45,971 bases of DNA from Candidatus Melainabacteria bacterium (lineage in GTDB: Bacteria > Cyanobacteriota > Vampirovibrionia > Obscuribacterales > Obscuribacteraceae), in assembly GCA_003153555.1 (NCBI GenBank), contig PLZS01000087.1, forward strand, positions 83,384 through 129,354, given 5' to 3'. How positions within the stretch are numbered: the first letter of the stretch is position 1; every line of letters starts with the position of its first letter. Shown piece by piece: positions 16,381 through 24,591 of the stretch. The notes beneath the pieces are model-generated. The model worked only from the letters and a program-made list of their open reading frames with translations. It was not told the origin of the DNA and made no database searches. Both the position numbers and the translations under genes were made by a program.

Positions 16381-16699
16381 CCGCTGTCGCTTTCACATAC
16401 TTGGGATCGAGGCCGATCGCTTTTGTGCAATCATCAATCGCTTTTTGGTGCTGCATCAGGCTGCCGTATGCAAACCCGCGGTTCTTAAAAGCGTCCGCAT
16501 TCTTGGGGTCGAGGCTGATGGCTTCGTTCAGCGACACGATTGCCCCTTTGAAATCCTCCTTCTCCACAAGGTCTTTGCCTTGCTGGTACGCATCTTCGGC
16601 TGGAGTTGCCAGCACAGCTGTGGCACAGCAGATTGTCATCACGAGAGCTGTCACGGCAGAACGCAAAGGACTAAAAATAGAGTAGTCTTTCGACGGCAT
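16283..16699 (-). pseudogene. Secreted TPR protein, probably truncated by fusion
   Basis: 138 codons from the ATG at 16699 (AAGG nine bases before). Signal peptide to about residue 32 (LVMTICCATAVLATPA), then two TPR units: AEDAYQQGKDLVEKEDFKGAIVSLNEAISLDPKNADAFKNRG and YGSLMQHQKAIDDCTKAIGLDPKYVKA. After ATADLA the frame becomes Pro/Thr-rich and unlike TPR, at the same point where the VWA-like frame becomes recognisable in a different frame. The last 30 or so residues are therefore probably out-of-frame VWA DNA. The protein could still be made as a short two-TPR export product. Confidence 0.6.
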
Positions 16700-16705
16700 T
16701 GGCAA

Positions 16706-17070
16706 GGACCTTGTATTGGTGCATGCAGTGAAGTTAATGTACCCAGATAGCAGGCGGAGACTATTCGTAAAAAATGAACTTCTTGAATCATATGTTTCAA
16801 CTTACAATCGCCCGCTCGGCTCCCTAAACCATTTTTTGACCTGAGACCGAAATGATTAAAACTGGTCTTGTGTTCACAGCAAACAGAATAGCTCACAAAA
16901 ATCGGCAATTAATGCGCAAAGTCCCATCAGTCGAAATCTAGATACTAGGTCTGATTTGAATATCACACAACTCACCGAGATAACACAGAATCAATTTTGC
17001 CACTAAATACGATGCTGTCGATAATGATGGTAACGTATGAAAGGAGCCGTCCGTGTAGAGAGGAGCATGT
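16706..17070. other. Intergenic region, no gene recognised
   Basis: 365 bases between the divergent TPR remnant and the DUF3592-type gene. I see no RNA gene, repeat or REP. The 3' end carries a strong ribosome-binding site (AGAGGAGCATGT) for the gene starting at 17071. Short frames here have no family features. Confidence 0.5.
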
Positions 17071-18234
17071 ATGAGTGCGGAGGATGCACAAGCAAAAAAG
17101 AAATTGCCATGTCCTTCGAGTGAACTTGCGGAGCCTTCGCAGTCTCAGGGGCTCAAGTTAAAGACCACGGACGAGCAAGTGGGAGAATGTATGGAGGTCC
17201 AACCTGCGCAGGTACCTCAAGACTTTGCTGCTGCCTCCAGTCAGAGCGATTCGGCATCGAAGCAAAGTGCTGCGTCCAATAGTCGCACCATCAAAATTCA
17301 CCCCGATCTCGCCGAGTTTCCCGACATGCTGTTCGGCGAAGGAGCTTCTGTTCTCGTCCTGGTTGGGTGCATAATACTTTTCATCGGGTTACAGATTGCC
17401 TCTCCCGACGCAGCTTCTGCGCACTTTGTCGCAGCCATATTTGGTATTCCAGTTATCCTCATGGGAATGTCTGGTTATCTCAATGATCAGGTTTGGCGGA
17501 AACGTTCTTCCTGGGTGTTTACGTCGCAACAACCGGTAATTCAGCGCGTCACAATCTCTAAGATAACGCGTTCTAATCAAACGTATTATGAGGTCAGCGT
17601 GCCAGCAATTAATGATGGCGAGGCAACAGAGGTATTGATCATCATCAAGAGCTCGCAGTCGCTCCAGCTACTGCCGAAAGTTGCAGATGCTCGCGTATTC
17701 AGAGATCCTTCCACTGAGAAAGTGTTGCTTGTGGTGCTTGACTCCAACACAGAGACCGGTTGGCGTTTATGGTGTCGAGAGAAAGCGTTATTGGGACCGG
17801 GCACCCAGAAGGACTATTGGTGGATGCCCCAGGCTATGATCGTGTACTTTATAATGGCCGCCATCATGTTGTTTATCATTTTTTTCCAGAATAACGCCAT
17901 TGCAGATAAGGCGAGAGCGTGGCCGAACAGTCAAGGGAAAATAACACAATCGCGACAAGTGGATGGCTCGAACTTTTGCCGTTATTCTTATACCGTTGCC
18001 GAAAAGCAGTATGACTCTGACCGCATCAGCATGTACAGCCGTAAAACCTCTAGGCGATACAGCGTGGGTGAGGATGTGTTGGTTCATTATGATCCGAAAA
18101 ACCCGAAGCTGGCTGTCCTGAAGTTTGATGGAGATTGGTACTCGTTGTGCTGGGCAATGTTTATGTTGGTTTTATCTTTATTTTCCTTCTTGGTGAGTCA
18201 GGCTAGTGATTTCAAACCAAAGGGCGAGAGCTGA
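17071..18234 (+). CDS. DUF3592-type membrane protein
   Basis: 387 residues. A hydrophilic Ser/Gln/Pro-rich N-terminus (1-85) is followed by two membrane helices (about 90-108 and 115-135), a soluble domain (about 145-250), a third helix (about 253-275), and a DUF3592 module (about 285-355: AWPNSQGKITQSRQV, YSYTVAEKQYDSDRISMY, GEDVLVHYDPKNPKLAVL) before a final helix. DUF3592 proteins are widespread membrane proteins of unknown function. The start is strongly supported by GAGGAG. Monocistronic; no functional neighbour. Confidence 0.82.
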   Translation: MSAEDAQAKKKLPCPSSELAEPSQSQGLKLKTTDEQVGECMEVQPAQVPQDFAAASSQSDSASKQSAASNSRTIKIHPDLAEFPDMLFGEGASVLVLVGCIILFIGLQIASPDAASAHFVAAIFGIPVILMGMSGYLNDQVWRKRSSWVFTSQQPVIQRVTISKITRSNQTYYEVSVPAINDGEATEVLIIIKSSQSLQLLPKVADARVFRDPSTEKVLLVVLDSNTETGWRLWCREKALLGPGTQKDYWWMPQAMIVYFIMAAIMLFIIFFQNNAIADKARAWPNSQGKITQSRQVDGSNFCRYSYTVAEKQYDSDRISMYSRKTSRRYSVGEDVLVHYDPKNPKLAVLKFDGDWYSLCWAMFMLVLSLFSFLVSQASDFKPKGES

Positions 18235-18238
18235 TTCT

Positions 18239-18275
18239 TCTGGAGCGCAGCCGGATATCTATACCGGCAATTGAA
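18239..18275 (+). repeat. Possible decayed REP / hairpin after the DUF3592 gene
   Basis: TCTGGAGCGC followed by GCCGG...CCGGC-like arms around ATATCTATA and then AATTGA. It has the order of the REP consensus (CTGGGAGCGCCGGC...GCCGGCACCGA) but with substitutions and a larger loop. It starts only a few bases after the stop codon, so it could instead simply be a weak terminator hairpin. Confidence 0.35.
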
Positions 18276-18442
18276 GGGTTGCTTCCAACATAGGAAGTTT
18301 TGTTCATATGCCAGGCTGTGTGCCAGGTAGCGGCTTCGCCGCACAAAGATTGGATCAAGGACATCATCCCGAGCGATGAGCTGCGGCGATGGTTTGCGCA
18401 CAAGCCTGAGCGGTGGCCAGACTTCTCAGATTCCTGTTCTGA

Positions 18443-18790
18443 TCAGGAGGCTTTTGCGGCAAGCTGCATTCCAGTTAGCTCAGGCACGCACTCCTGTCTC
18501 CGTGCTTGCGATCCAAGTGAATTCCTGAGAAGTGACAGGATATCGTCGATGTTGTCGGGATTACTTAAGTAACAATTGAGAATTCTTCTTGCTCTGAAGA
18601 GCTCTCGTGTGGTGAGAAATCCAATCTGGCAAATTGCAGCACCAATCGTGCTACCGAATATTTTTGCGATGGTGATGGATCGAAGGATCTGAGCGTCGCT
18701 CAAGATGCCAGCTTGACAGAGCAATTCGCCCAGCATCAGATCCTTAACCGAGAATGGTGACTCTGGGGTTGCGAAAGCGAAGTGATCCAT
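18443..18790 (-). CDS. Small helical protein, GspE N-domain-like
   Basis: 115 residues from the ATG at 18790, chosen because GGAG lies nine bases before it; a GTG at 18826 has no such site. Two related helical segments, VKDLMLGELLCQAGILSDAQILRSI and FGSTIGAAICQIGFLTTRELFRARRI, recall the 'LGELLVEAGLI..EQL' repeats seen at the N-terminus of type II/IV secretion ATPases, here without the ATPase. That similarity is by eye. The C-terminal third is unlike anything I know. Orphan gene; function unknown. Confidence 0.5.
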   Translation of the reverse strand: MDHFAFATPESPFSVKDLMLGELLCQAGILSDAQILRSITIAKIFGSTIGAAICQIGFLTTRELFRARRILNCYLSNPDNIDDILSLLRNSLGSQARRQECVPELTGMQLAAKAS

Positions 18791-19198
18791 GTAAGTGTGC
18801 TCCGATGTAGTTGTGATATCTGTCACTAGGCATGAGCTGGTTGCGTTTGCCGCGCAAAAACAGCCGCAGAATACGAACTCTTACGCTTGCACTATTCCGA
18901 ATCTGCATCCAGTGGATGCTCATATTACTCAAATGCTTGTGCGACGAAATCCATCCAAGGAATTCAATGACAACTCTCAGCCTAAAGGCTGATCAGCCCA
19001 GTGGATATACTAAGGCTATATCGGGCCCCGGCATTTTTCGAGATGTCAAATAGCTTGGCCTGGATCTTGACCAAAAAAGCGTCGGGATCCGGTAGCGCGG
19101 CGTTGGTCATAATTTCTTTCGAAGAGCTAGCACTACTGTTGTCTGCAATAGACTTGCTCACTTGCATCAATCTGCCAAGTAGTTCGCTTTTGTTCGGG
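18791..19198. other. Gap upstream of the small helical gene, downstream of moeA
   Basis: About 400 bases with several short overlapping frames on both strands (62-81 codons) and no family features. The best candidate is a 62-codon minus-strand frame at 18982-19170, 28 bases after moeA, but it lacks a good ribosome-binding site and I do not call it. No RNA structure recognised. Confidence 0.4.
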
Positions 19199-20437
19199 CT
19201 AACCGTTCCAATTCAGAATTTCAACGGGAACATTGCTGCCCTCTGAAAGCAGCTCCAGTTCCGAGTTGAAGTGAATTAGACAGTCAGCCAAAGCGAGTCC
19301 GCTCAACATGTGTGACTCTTGTCCCAATGTCGGATGGACGATCATTTGTCCCTTCTCGTTCACATTGAGGACTCCGCGCACGAGGTCTAGACGCCCGGCT
19401 TGCTTGCGGAGTGATTTAGTTAGAATGGCGGAAAGATGCTTCGGCTGGTCGTCTGAGTTGCCCATCAGTTTCATCAATGCTGGTTTGACAAATTCGTTGA
19501 AGGTCACCAATACTGATACCGGATTTCCAGGCAATCCGAAGATCAATTTCTTTTGCTTGCGCCTGGGTTGTTCCAATGTTCCGAAGTATACGGGTTTACC
19601 AGGTTTGACAGCGATTCGCCAAAATTCAGTCTGGACGCCCATTTCCTCAAGCGTCAATTTCACGTAATCATGATCGCCGACTGAAACTCCTCCGGAAGAA
19701 ATGATCACGTCGGCCTGCTCCATTGCAAAATTGAACGCTTGTTTTGTGGATTTTTTCGTGTCACGTGCGTGGTGAATGAACCACTCGTCAATGCCCAGAG
19801 AAGCAAGTGCAGCTTGAAGGGCGTAGGAATTGGAGTCATAGATTTGTCCCTGCGCTAACTGATGACCTGGCTGAATCAGTTCATCACCTGTGGTGACAAT
19901 GGCCACGCGAGGTTTTGTGTGGGCGGTGAACGATGAATATCCGAAGTTTGCGAGAAGTCCGATCACCGGCGGATTAACTCTAACGCCAGCGGGCAAGACC
20001 TGATCGCCCGCTTTGAATTCTGCTCCGACTCTTCTAATATTGTCACCAGGCGATGCAGACCTTGAAACGTGCACAAAGCCATAATGCTCTTCGCAATATT
20101 CTTTCATGACGACAGCCTCGACGCTGGATGGCACGCGAGCGCCTGTCAGGATTTTTAGCGCAGTGCCAGTAGACAACTTAAATTCGTCTGGCGATCCCGC
20201 TTTCACTTCACCGATAAGTTGAAGTTGTGCGGGCTTGGCCGCCGAAGCTCCTTCTAGGTCCGAGCAAAGAAGTCCGAATCCGTCGACTGCCGAGTTATCG
20301 AATCGAGGTAGAGCGAATTTCGCGATCACTGGTTGCGATAAAAACGAACCCAATAAACTGTCCAGTTTCAATCGCGTCTGGGGAAGCGGTGCCACCTGCT
20401 CGAGGATTTTTCGCAGCGCTTCTTGATAGGTGATCAC
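19199..20437 (-). CDS. moeA: Molybdopterin molybdenumtransferase MoeA
   Basis: 412 residues, full length for MoeA. Inserts molybdate into adenylylated molybdopterin to give Moco. Landmarks: PLPQTRLKLDSLLGSFLSQPVIAKFALPRFDNSAVDGFGL at the N-terminus, LKILTGARVPSSVEAVVMKE, the MPT-binding domain with VAIVTTGDELIQPGHQ and IISSGGVSVGDHDYVK, LIFGLPGNPVSVLVTFNEFV, and a C-terminal beta domain. The start is GTG with AGGGCG upstream. Last gene of the moaDEA-moaCB-moeA operon, separated from moaCB by 101 bases that hold short direct repeats. Confidence 0.95.
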   Translation of the reverse strand: MITYQEALRKILEQVAPLPQTRLKLDSLLGSFLSQPVIAKFALPRFDNSAVDGFGLLCSDLEGASAAKPAQLQLIGEVKAGSPDEFKLSTGTALKILTGARVPSSVEAVVMKEYCEEHYGFVHVSRSASPGDNIRRVGAEFKAGDQVLPAGVRVNPPVIGLLANFGYSSFTAHTKPRVAIVTTGDELIQPGHQLAQGQIYDSNSYALQAALASLGIDEWFIHHARDTKKSTKQAFNFAMEQADVIISSGGVSVGDHDYVKLTLEEMGVQTEFWRIAVKPGKPVYFGTLEQPRRKQKKLIFGLPGNPVSVLVTFNEFVKPALMKLMGNSDDQPKHLSAILTKSLRKQAGRLDLVRGVLNVNEKGQMIVHPTLGQESHMLSGLALADCLIHFNSELELLSEGSNVPVEILNWNG

Positions 20438-20485
20438 GATGATTGCGCCCTAAGTGCCGATTGCCTAGTGTGGTGCATAGTGCGG

Positions 20486-20546
20486 AGTGCTTACCGAATT
20501 TATTAGTGCTTACCGAATTGCTCAGTGCTCTGTATTGCTCAGTGCT
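20486..20546. repeat. Two overlapping pairs of short direct repeats between moaCB and moeA
   Basis: AGTGCTTACCGAATT occurs at 20486-20500 and 20505-20519; ATTGCTCAGTGCT occurs at 20517-20529 and 20534-20546. The second pair runs into the moaCB stop codon. Looks like slippage-generated intergenic repeats inside an operon; no known element recognised. Confidence 0.75.
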
Positions 20547-21480
20547 TGAGGGTCTCTTTGTCTCGTTTGCCGTGACTCTCTCCAGCAATCATTTTAAAGG
20601 CGTGTTTGATAGCCGGAAAGACTGCGTCGAGAGAATCTTGAACCCCGCTGGCCGAGCCGGGTAAGCTTATTATGACTGTTTTGTTGCGTACTCCAGCTAA
20701 CGATCGCGACAACATAGAGAACGGAGTGCGGGCTTGACCGTAAGATCTGATTTGTTCAGTCACTCCCGGTAATTCTTTATCCAAAAGACGCGTTATTGCC
20801 TCTGGTGTTTGGTCTCGCGGACCAAGTCCTGTGCCGCCTGTGGTGATGATCAAATCCACTTTCAGTTCATCCGCGCATCTTTTAACTGCCGCAGTGATTT
20901 CGAATTCATCATCGCGCATCACTTTATACTCGGTGATCTCGAATCCTTCCGTATCCAGTCTCTTTTGAATTAAGTGACCGGACACGTCTTCCGCTTTGCC
21001 TTCAGCAACAGAGTCAGACAAGACAAATACTGCCGCACGATGTTTAGGACCTTCGTGTTTCAGTTGGCGATCTGATTTGCCACCAGTTTTGCTTTCCAGT
21101 CGTACTGTTTCGATCTGCATCAAGTCATCCAGCATCTTTGTCATGTCGTAAATGGTAAGAGCAGCTACAGATGCGGCTGTCAGTGCTTCCATCTCAACGC
21201 CTGTCTTGTAAATTGCTTTAACTGTCGCGACGATTTCGATTGCATCTTCATCGAGCTGGAATTCAACTCCGACAAAAGAAATCGGAATTGGATGGCAGTA
21301 AGGAATGATCTGGCTGGTGTTCTTCGCTGCTTGAATCGCCGCAACCTTAGCGCAACTTAGTGGATCACCCTTGGGTATTTTTCCATCTCGAATTAATTGG
21401 ATCGTAGTAGGACTTACTCTCAAAACAGCTTTAGCAACTGCAGTACGTAAGCTGTCTGTCTTTTGCGAAATGTCTCGCAT
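20539..21480 (-). CDS. moaCB: Fused MoaC-MoaB: cyclic pyranopterin monophosphate synthase + molybdopterin adenylyltransferase-like
   Basis: 313 residues from the ATG at 21480; GGGGG in the end of moaA serves as its ribosome-binding site (a TTG directly before the ATG is less likely). Residues 1-145 are MoaC, which works with MoaA to turn GTP into cPMP: GKIPKGDPLSCAKVAAIQAAKNTSQIIPYCHPIPI, TVKAIYKTGVEMEALTAASVAALTIYDMTK. Residues about 150-310 are MoaB/MogA, which adenylylates molybdopterin: AVFVLSDSVAEGKAEDVSGHLI, LIITTGGTGLGPRDQTPEA, SLPGSASGVQDSLDAVFPAIKH. The two are joined by a short basic linker. MoaCB fusions are known in several bacteria. It joins an early and a late step of one pathway. 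Confidence 0.95.
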   Translation of the reverse strand: MRDISQKTDSLRTAVAKAVLRVSPTTIQLIRDGKIPKGDPLSCAKVAAIQAAKNTSQIIPYCHPIPISFVGVEFQLDEDAIEIVATVKAIYKTGVEMEALTAASVAALTIYDMTKMLDDLMQIETVRLESKTGGKSDRQLKHEGPKHRAAVFVLSDSVAEGKAEDVSGHLIQKRLDTEGFEITEYKVMRDDEFEITAAVKRCADELKVDLIITTGGTGLGPRDQTPEAITRLLDKELPGVTEQIRSYGQARTPFSMLSRSLAGVRNKTVIISLPGSASGVQDSLDAVFPAIKHAFKMIAGESHGKRDKETLKH

Positions 21481-21483
21481 CAA

Positions 21484-22467
21484 TTAACCCCCAATTTCAA
21501 TCATTGCTCTGTTGTCTGCGGCAGCTATTTCTTCAGCTGGCGGATGCGCCTCTGGCTTTAGTGTTAAAGCATACAGAATCATTTCTTCCAATGTTTGATC
21601 CGTAATGCCTTTTCTCAATGCATCTCTCAAATTTGTTTCAGCCGGATAGAAAAGACACGACTTGATCTGCCCGTCCGAGGTCAAGCGCAATCGGTTGCAA
21701 GTGCCACAGAAGCTGTCAGACATGGAGCTGATGAAGCTTACGGTGCCTGGATATCCTTCAATTCCGAAATCTTTTGCGACAGCCGACGCTTCAGTTGGCA
21801 ATGGATAAAGATTGTATTTTTGTTGGATGCGATCGCGCATTTCTTGAAAAGTGACAACTTTGTCTAGCTTCCAGGAGTTGTCCTTAAATGGCATGTACTC
21901 AATGAAACGCACGTTCATCTTTTTGTCTTTGACAAACTCGACGAAGTCCAAAATTTCATCATCGTTAACGCCAGACATTACCACCATGTTCAGCTTCAAA
22001 GACTGGAAATCGGCTTCAATGGCTGCATGGATGCCGCCTATAACGTTGGCGAGATCGTCTCTTCTCGTGATCGCGGTAAATCTATCTTGTTTGAAAGTAT
22101 CGAGGCTGATGTTGAGAGCAGTCAAACCAATACTTCTCAAGTGTTTTGCGATTGGTTTTAACAGCGTAGCGTTAGTCGTCATCGCCAGAGTTTTGATTCC
22201 GTCAATGAGGGCTAGCTGTTCGATCAACACTTCCAAGTTCTTGCGCACCATGGGCTCGCCGCCGGTGAGCCGAATCTTGTCGACGCCCATCTGAGCGAAG
22301 ACGCGGGAGATGCGAAAAATCTCTTCGTAGGAAAGCAATTGCTCTTTCTTCTTCCACTCGATTCCGTCGTGCGGCATGCAATAGACACAGCGCAAGTTGC
22401 ATCGATCTGTCACCGAAATTCGGAGATAATTGTGTTTCCTGCCAAAAGTATCAATCAGCTTGTTCAT
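21484..22467 (-). CDS. moaA: GTP 3',8-cyclase MoaA
   Basis: 327-residue radical-SAM enzyme for the first step of Moco synthesis. The N-terminal [4Fe-4S] cluster cysteines are C23, C27 and C30 (DRCNLRCVYC); the GGEP motif is in KIRLTGGEPMVRK; the second cluster is at the C-terminus (FCGTCNRLRLTSDGQIKSCLF). The protein ends in the Gly-Gly needed for activity. All functional elements present. It starts three bases after moaE and ends three bases before the moaCB ATG. Oxygen-sensitive cofactor; cytosolic. Confidence 0.97.
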   Translation of the reverse strand: MNKLIDTFGRKHNYLRISVTDRCNLRCVYCMPHDGIEWKKKEQLLSYEEIFRISRVFAQMGVDKIRLTGGEPMVRKNLEVLIEQLALIDGIKTLAMTTNATLLKPIAKHLRSIGLTALNISLDTFKQDRFTAITRRDDLANVIGGIHAAIEADFQSLKLNMVVMSGVNDDEILDFVEFVKDKKMNVRFIEYMPFKDNSWKLDKVVTFQEMRDRIQQKYNLYPLPTEASAVAKDFGIEGYPGTVSFISSMSDSFCGTCNRLRLTSDGQIKSCLFYPAETNLRDALRKGITDQTLEEMILYALTLKPEAHPPAEEIAAADNRAMIEIGG

Positions 22468-22470
22468 AGA

Positions 22471-22938
22471 TTATCGATGCAGCGGGGCTGGAGATGCCTC
22501 CTGGTGAGACTGAGCGTGACCGCAATTCGTTTGACAATTAACCCAGCCAGACGTTCCGTTTACGTACGTTTCTTTTTTCCATATCGGCAATCGCGATTTG
22601 ATCTCGTCAATAAGATAACGACACGCATCGAAAGCGTCTCCGCGATGAGCCGACGAGACTCCGACCCAAACTGCCATTTCGCCAATTTTCAATTTGCCTG
22701 TTCTGTGCACGCAGCAGACATCAATTACGCCGAATTTTTTTCTTAATTCTGCGAAAATCACTTCCGCTTCATTCCGGCACAGCTGCTCGTAAGCTTCGTA
22801 CTCTAGCGTCAGTACTTCTTTTCCTTCGTTGTGATCGCGCACCCAGCCTTCAAAGGTGACAAATGCGCCAGCTCGATTGTTGGAAAAGCTTTCCTTTAAT
22901 TTGGTTGCATCAATGGTGCTTTCAGAAATACTGAACAT
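22471..22938 (-). CDS. moaE: Molybdopterin synthase catalytic subunit MoaE
   Basis: 155 residues. Converts cPMP to molybdopterin using sulfur carried on MoaD. Family motifs: GAFVTFEGWVRDHNEGKEVLTLEYEAYEQL, CCVHRTGKLKIGEMAVWVGVSSAHRGDAFDACRYLIDEIKSRLPIWKKE, with the active-site lysines of PIWKKE. The C-terminal tail (NCQTNCGHAQSHQEASPAPLHR) has a Cys pair and is longer than usual. Start ATG directly abuts the moaD stop, with GGGGGA as ribosome-binding site. Confidence 0.96.
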   Translation of the reverse strand: MFSISESTIDATKLKESFSNNRAGAFVTFEGWVRDHNEGKEVLTLEYEAYEQLCRNEAEVIFAELRKKFGVIDVCCVHRTGKLKIGEMAVWVGVSSAHRGDAFDACRYLIDEIKSRLPIWKKETYVNGTSGWVNCQTNCGHAQSHQEASPAPLHR

Positions 22939-23193
22939 CTATCCCCCGGCAACTGGTGGAATAAAAACAATGCGATCGTTTTCATTGATGGTGCTATTCC
23001 AACTCTCGAACTGGTCGTTAATCGAGATTCTGAGCCGTTCCGCAGCCAGACTGAAACGAAATTTCTGATTCAATTCATCGAAGAGTTGTTGGGCGTTTTG
23101 CGCATCAGTGTTGTAACTTTCATTGGAAAGTCCGCGCTCTTCTCGCATTAGCGCGTAATACTGAATATGGATAGTTTTACTGCTCGGTTTCAT
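22939..23193 (-). CDS. moaD: Molybdopterin synthase sulfur-carrier subunit MoaD
   Basis: 84 residues from the ATG at 23193, the usual size; a GTG at 23232 would add 13 residues with no ribosome-binding site. Ubiquitin-like fold with TIHIQYYALMREERGL at the start and the tail NDRIVFIPPVAGG. The terminal Gly-Gly is adenylylated and thiocarboxylated to carry sulfur to MoaE. First gene of the Moco operon. An activating MoeB/ThiF homologue is not in the window. Confidence 0.93.
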   Translation of the reverse strand: MKPSSKTIHIQYYALMREERGLSNESYNTDAQNAQQLFDELNQKFRFSLAAERLRISINDQFESWNSTINENDRIVFIPPVAGG

Positions 23194-23268
23194 TGATTGC
23201 CAAAATGATGTCAGCAGGTTTGATTTTCGCACACTGGAGAGGCTGTGTCAGCATAAACTAGCCGGTAT

Positions 23269-23892
23269 TTAAGCGCGGCTGGGCAAATTGTGGACCTTCT
23301 GAAAAGCCCATGACAGCTGTTCGTCGCTCAAATCACACCACTGACCGGGTTCCAGTTCCAGGTCAAAGATGCTGAGCTGCCCAATTGCTTTGCGGAGCAA
23401 TCGCAGCGTTGGGCAGTTTATAGCCGCCGTCATCTTGCGGACCTGGCGATTTCGCCCTTCGGTTAAAGTCAGGCTTAGCCAAGTGGTCGGAATGTTTTTT
23501 CGGAACCTGATTGGTGGATTCCTTTCAGGCAGAACTGGCTCCTCATCCAAAATTTCAACGTGGGCAGGCAAAGTCTTCTTATTCTCGATCACAACACCGT
23601 TGCAGAGTCGACGAATGTCCTCCGGCGTTGGCACATTCTCGACTTGCGCCCAGTAGGTGCGCTCATGGGCATGCGATGGGTCGAGCAAAAAGGAGTTTAA
23701 GCGCCCGTCATCGCTGAGTAGCAACAATCCCTCACTGTCGTAATCTAATCTGCCGACTGGATAAACGTTCTTTGGCAGATCAAATATTGCTAACGTCTCT
23801 TTGGCTGAATCTTCAGGCATGCTAAATTGACTGAGCACGCGAAACGGCTTGTATAGGGCAATGTAGTGTTGGTTTTGAGCAGGCTTAAACAC
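23269..23892 (-). CDS. rluE: RsuA-family pseudouridine synthase, RluE-like
   Basis: 207 residues. Catalytic motif GRLDYDSEGLLLLSDDG with the nucleophilic Asp (about 48-50). The opening HYIALYKPFRVLSQFS matches the RluE subgroup (KP..VL.QF), which modifies 23S rRNA, and there is no N-terminal S4 domain, again as in RluE. RNA-binding motif EGRNRQVRKMTAAI is present. Start is GTG, one base after the def stop, so it is probably translated with def. The exact uridine is inferred from the subgroup. Confidence 0.85.
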   Translation of the reverse strand: MFKPAQNQHYIALYKPFRVLSQFSMPEDSAKETLAIFDLPKNVYPVGRLDYDSEGLLLLSDDGRLNSFLLDPSHAHERTYWAQVENVPTPEDIRRLCNGVVIENKKTLPAHVEILDEEPVLPERNPPIRFRKNIPTTWLSLTLTEGRNRQVRKMTAAINCPTLRLLRKAIGQLSIFDLELEPGQWCDLSDEQLSWAFQKVHNLPSRA

Positions 23893-23893
23893 T

Positions 23894-24484
23894 TCAGTTT
23901 TCTAACTCAGGTTCTTCTGCCTCCGGTTTTTTGGGAATGAGAAACTGTTTGAAATTTGCCTGAGTTGTAAAATCCAGCATTGACTTCATCTGGTCCAAAT
24001 AAACTTTGCCATCCAGATGATCGCACTCGTGTTGAATCACCCGAGCCGCGTATCCTTCAAATTTTTCAACGTGCTCTACGCCATCCGGAGTCTCGTATCT
24101 GCACGCGAGGCTAGCAGCTCGAGGCACGAGCCCAAGATAACCAGGCACACTGAAGCACCCTTCCCAGCCGTCTATGGTTGCTTCAGATCTTTCAAGAATG
24201 TCAGGATTAATCATCACGTAGAGCGGGGTTTCAGGTCGGTCGGGATGCAATTCCGTTTTTCTTACCTGGAAAACCATGACTCTCAGCGAAACGCCGATCT
24301 GATTGGCTGCCAATCCGGCGCCGTTAATCTCAGCAAGCAGGTAGACCAGTTTTTCACAAAGCTCCCCAGCACTGGCGCAGTCTTCGACTCGACTAGTAGG
24401 CTGCCTTAGCATCGGAGTGCCAAGCGTGACAAGCTCTGGATGAGCTGCGCCCTCCGCAGAACCGTGGTCAAAAGGTCTGGTCAT
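23894..24484 (-). CDS. def: Peptide deformylase
   Basis: 196 residues. Removes the N-formyl group from new proteins. The three metal/active-site motifs are intact: GAGLAANQIG (about 56-65), EGCFSVPG (about 108-115, Cys ligand), and QHECDHLDG (about 151-159, two His ligands and catalytic Glu). The N-terminus is about 15 residues longer than in E. coli Def. Followed with one base gap by an rRNA pseudouridine synthase gene, a translation-related pair. Divergent from the S9 peptidase gene. Confidence 0.95.
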   Translation of the reverse strand: MTRPFDHGSAEGAAHPELVTLGTPMLRQPTSRVEDCASAGELCEKLVYLLAEINGAGLAANQIGVSLRVMVFQVRKTELHPDRPETPLYVMINPDILERSEATIDGWEGCFSVPGYLGLVPRAASLACRYETPDGVEHVEKFEGYAARVIQHECDHLDGKVYLDQMKSMLDFTTQANFKQFLIPKKPEAEEPELEN

Positions 24485-24591
24485 TTTCTATCTCAGATGT
24501 GTTACAACAGCCTCCTATTATCCTATGGGTCAGCTTCGCTGGGTAGGATCCTCGATAATCTGATTGCCGGATCGACGCAAAAGGTGCACAA

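Noticed and set aside
18982..19170. 62-codon frame 28 bases downstream of moeA
   Set aside because: No ribosome-binding site and no similarity; length is within chance.
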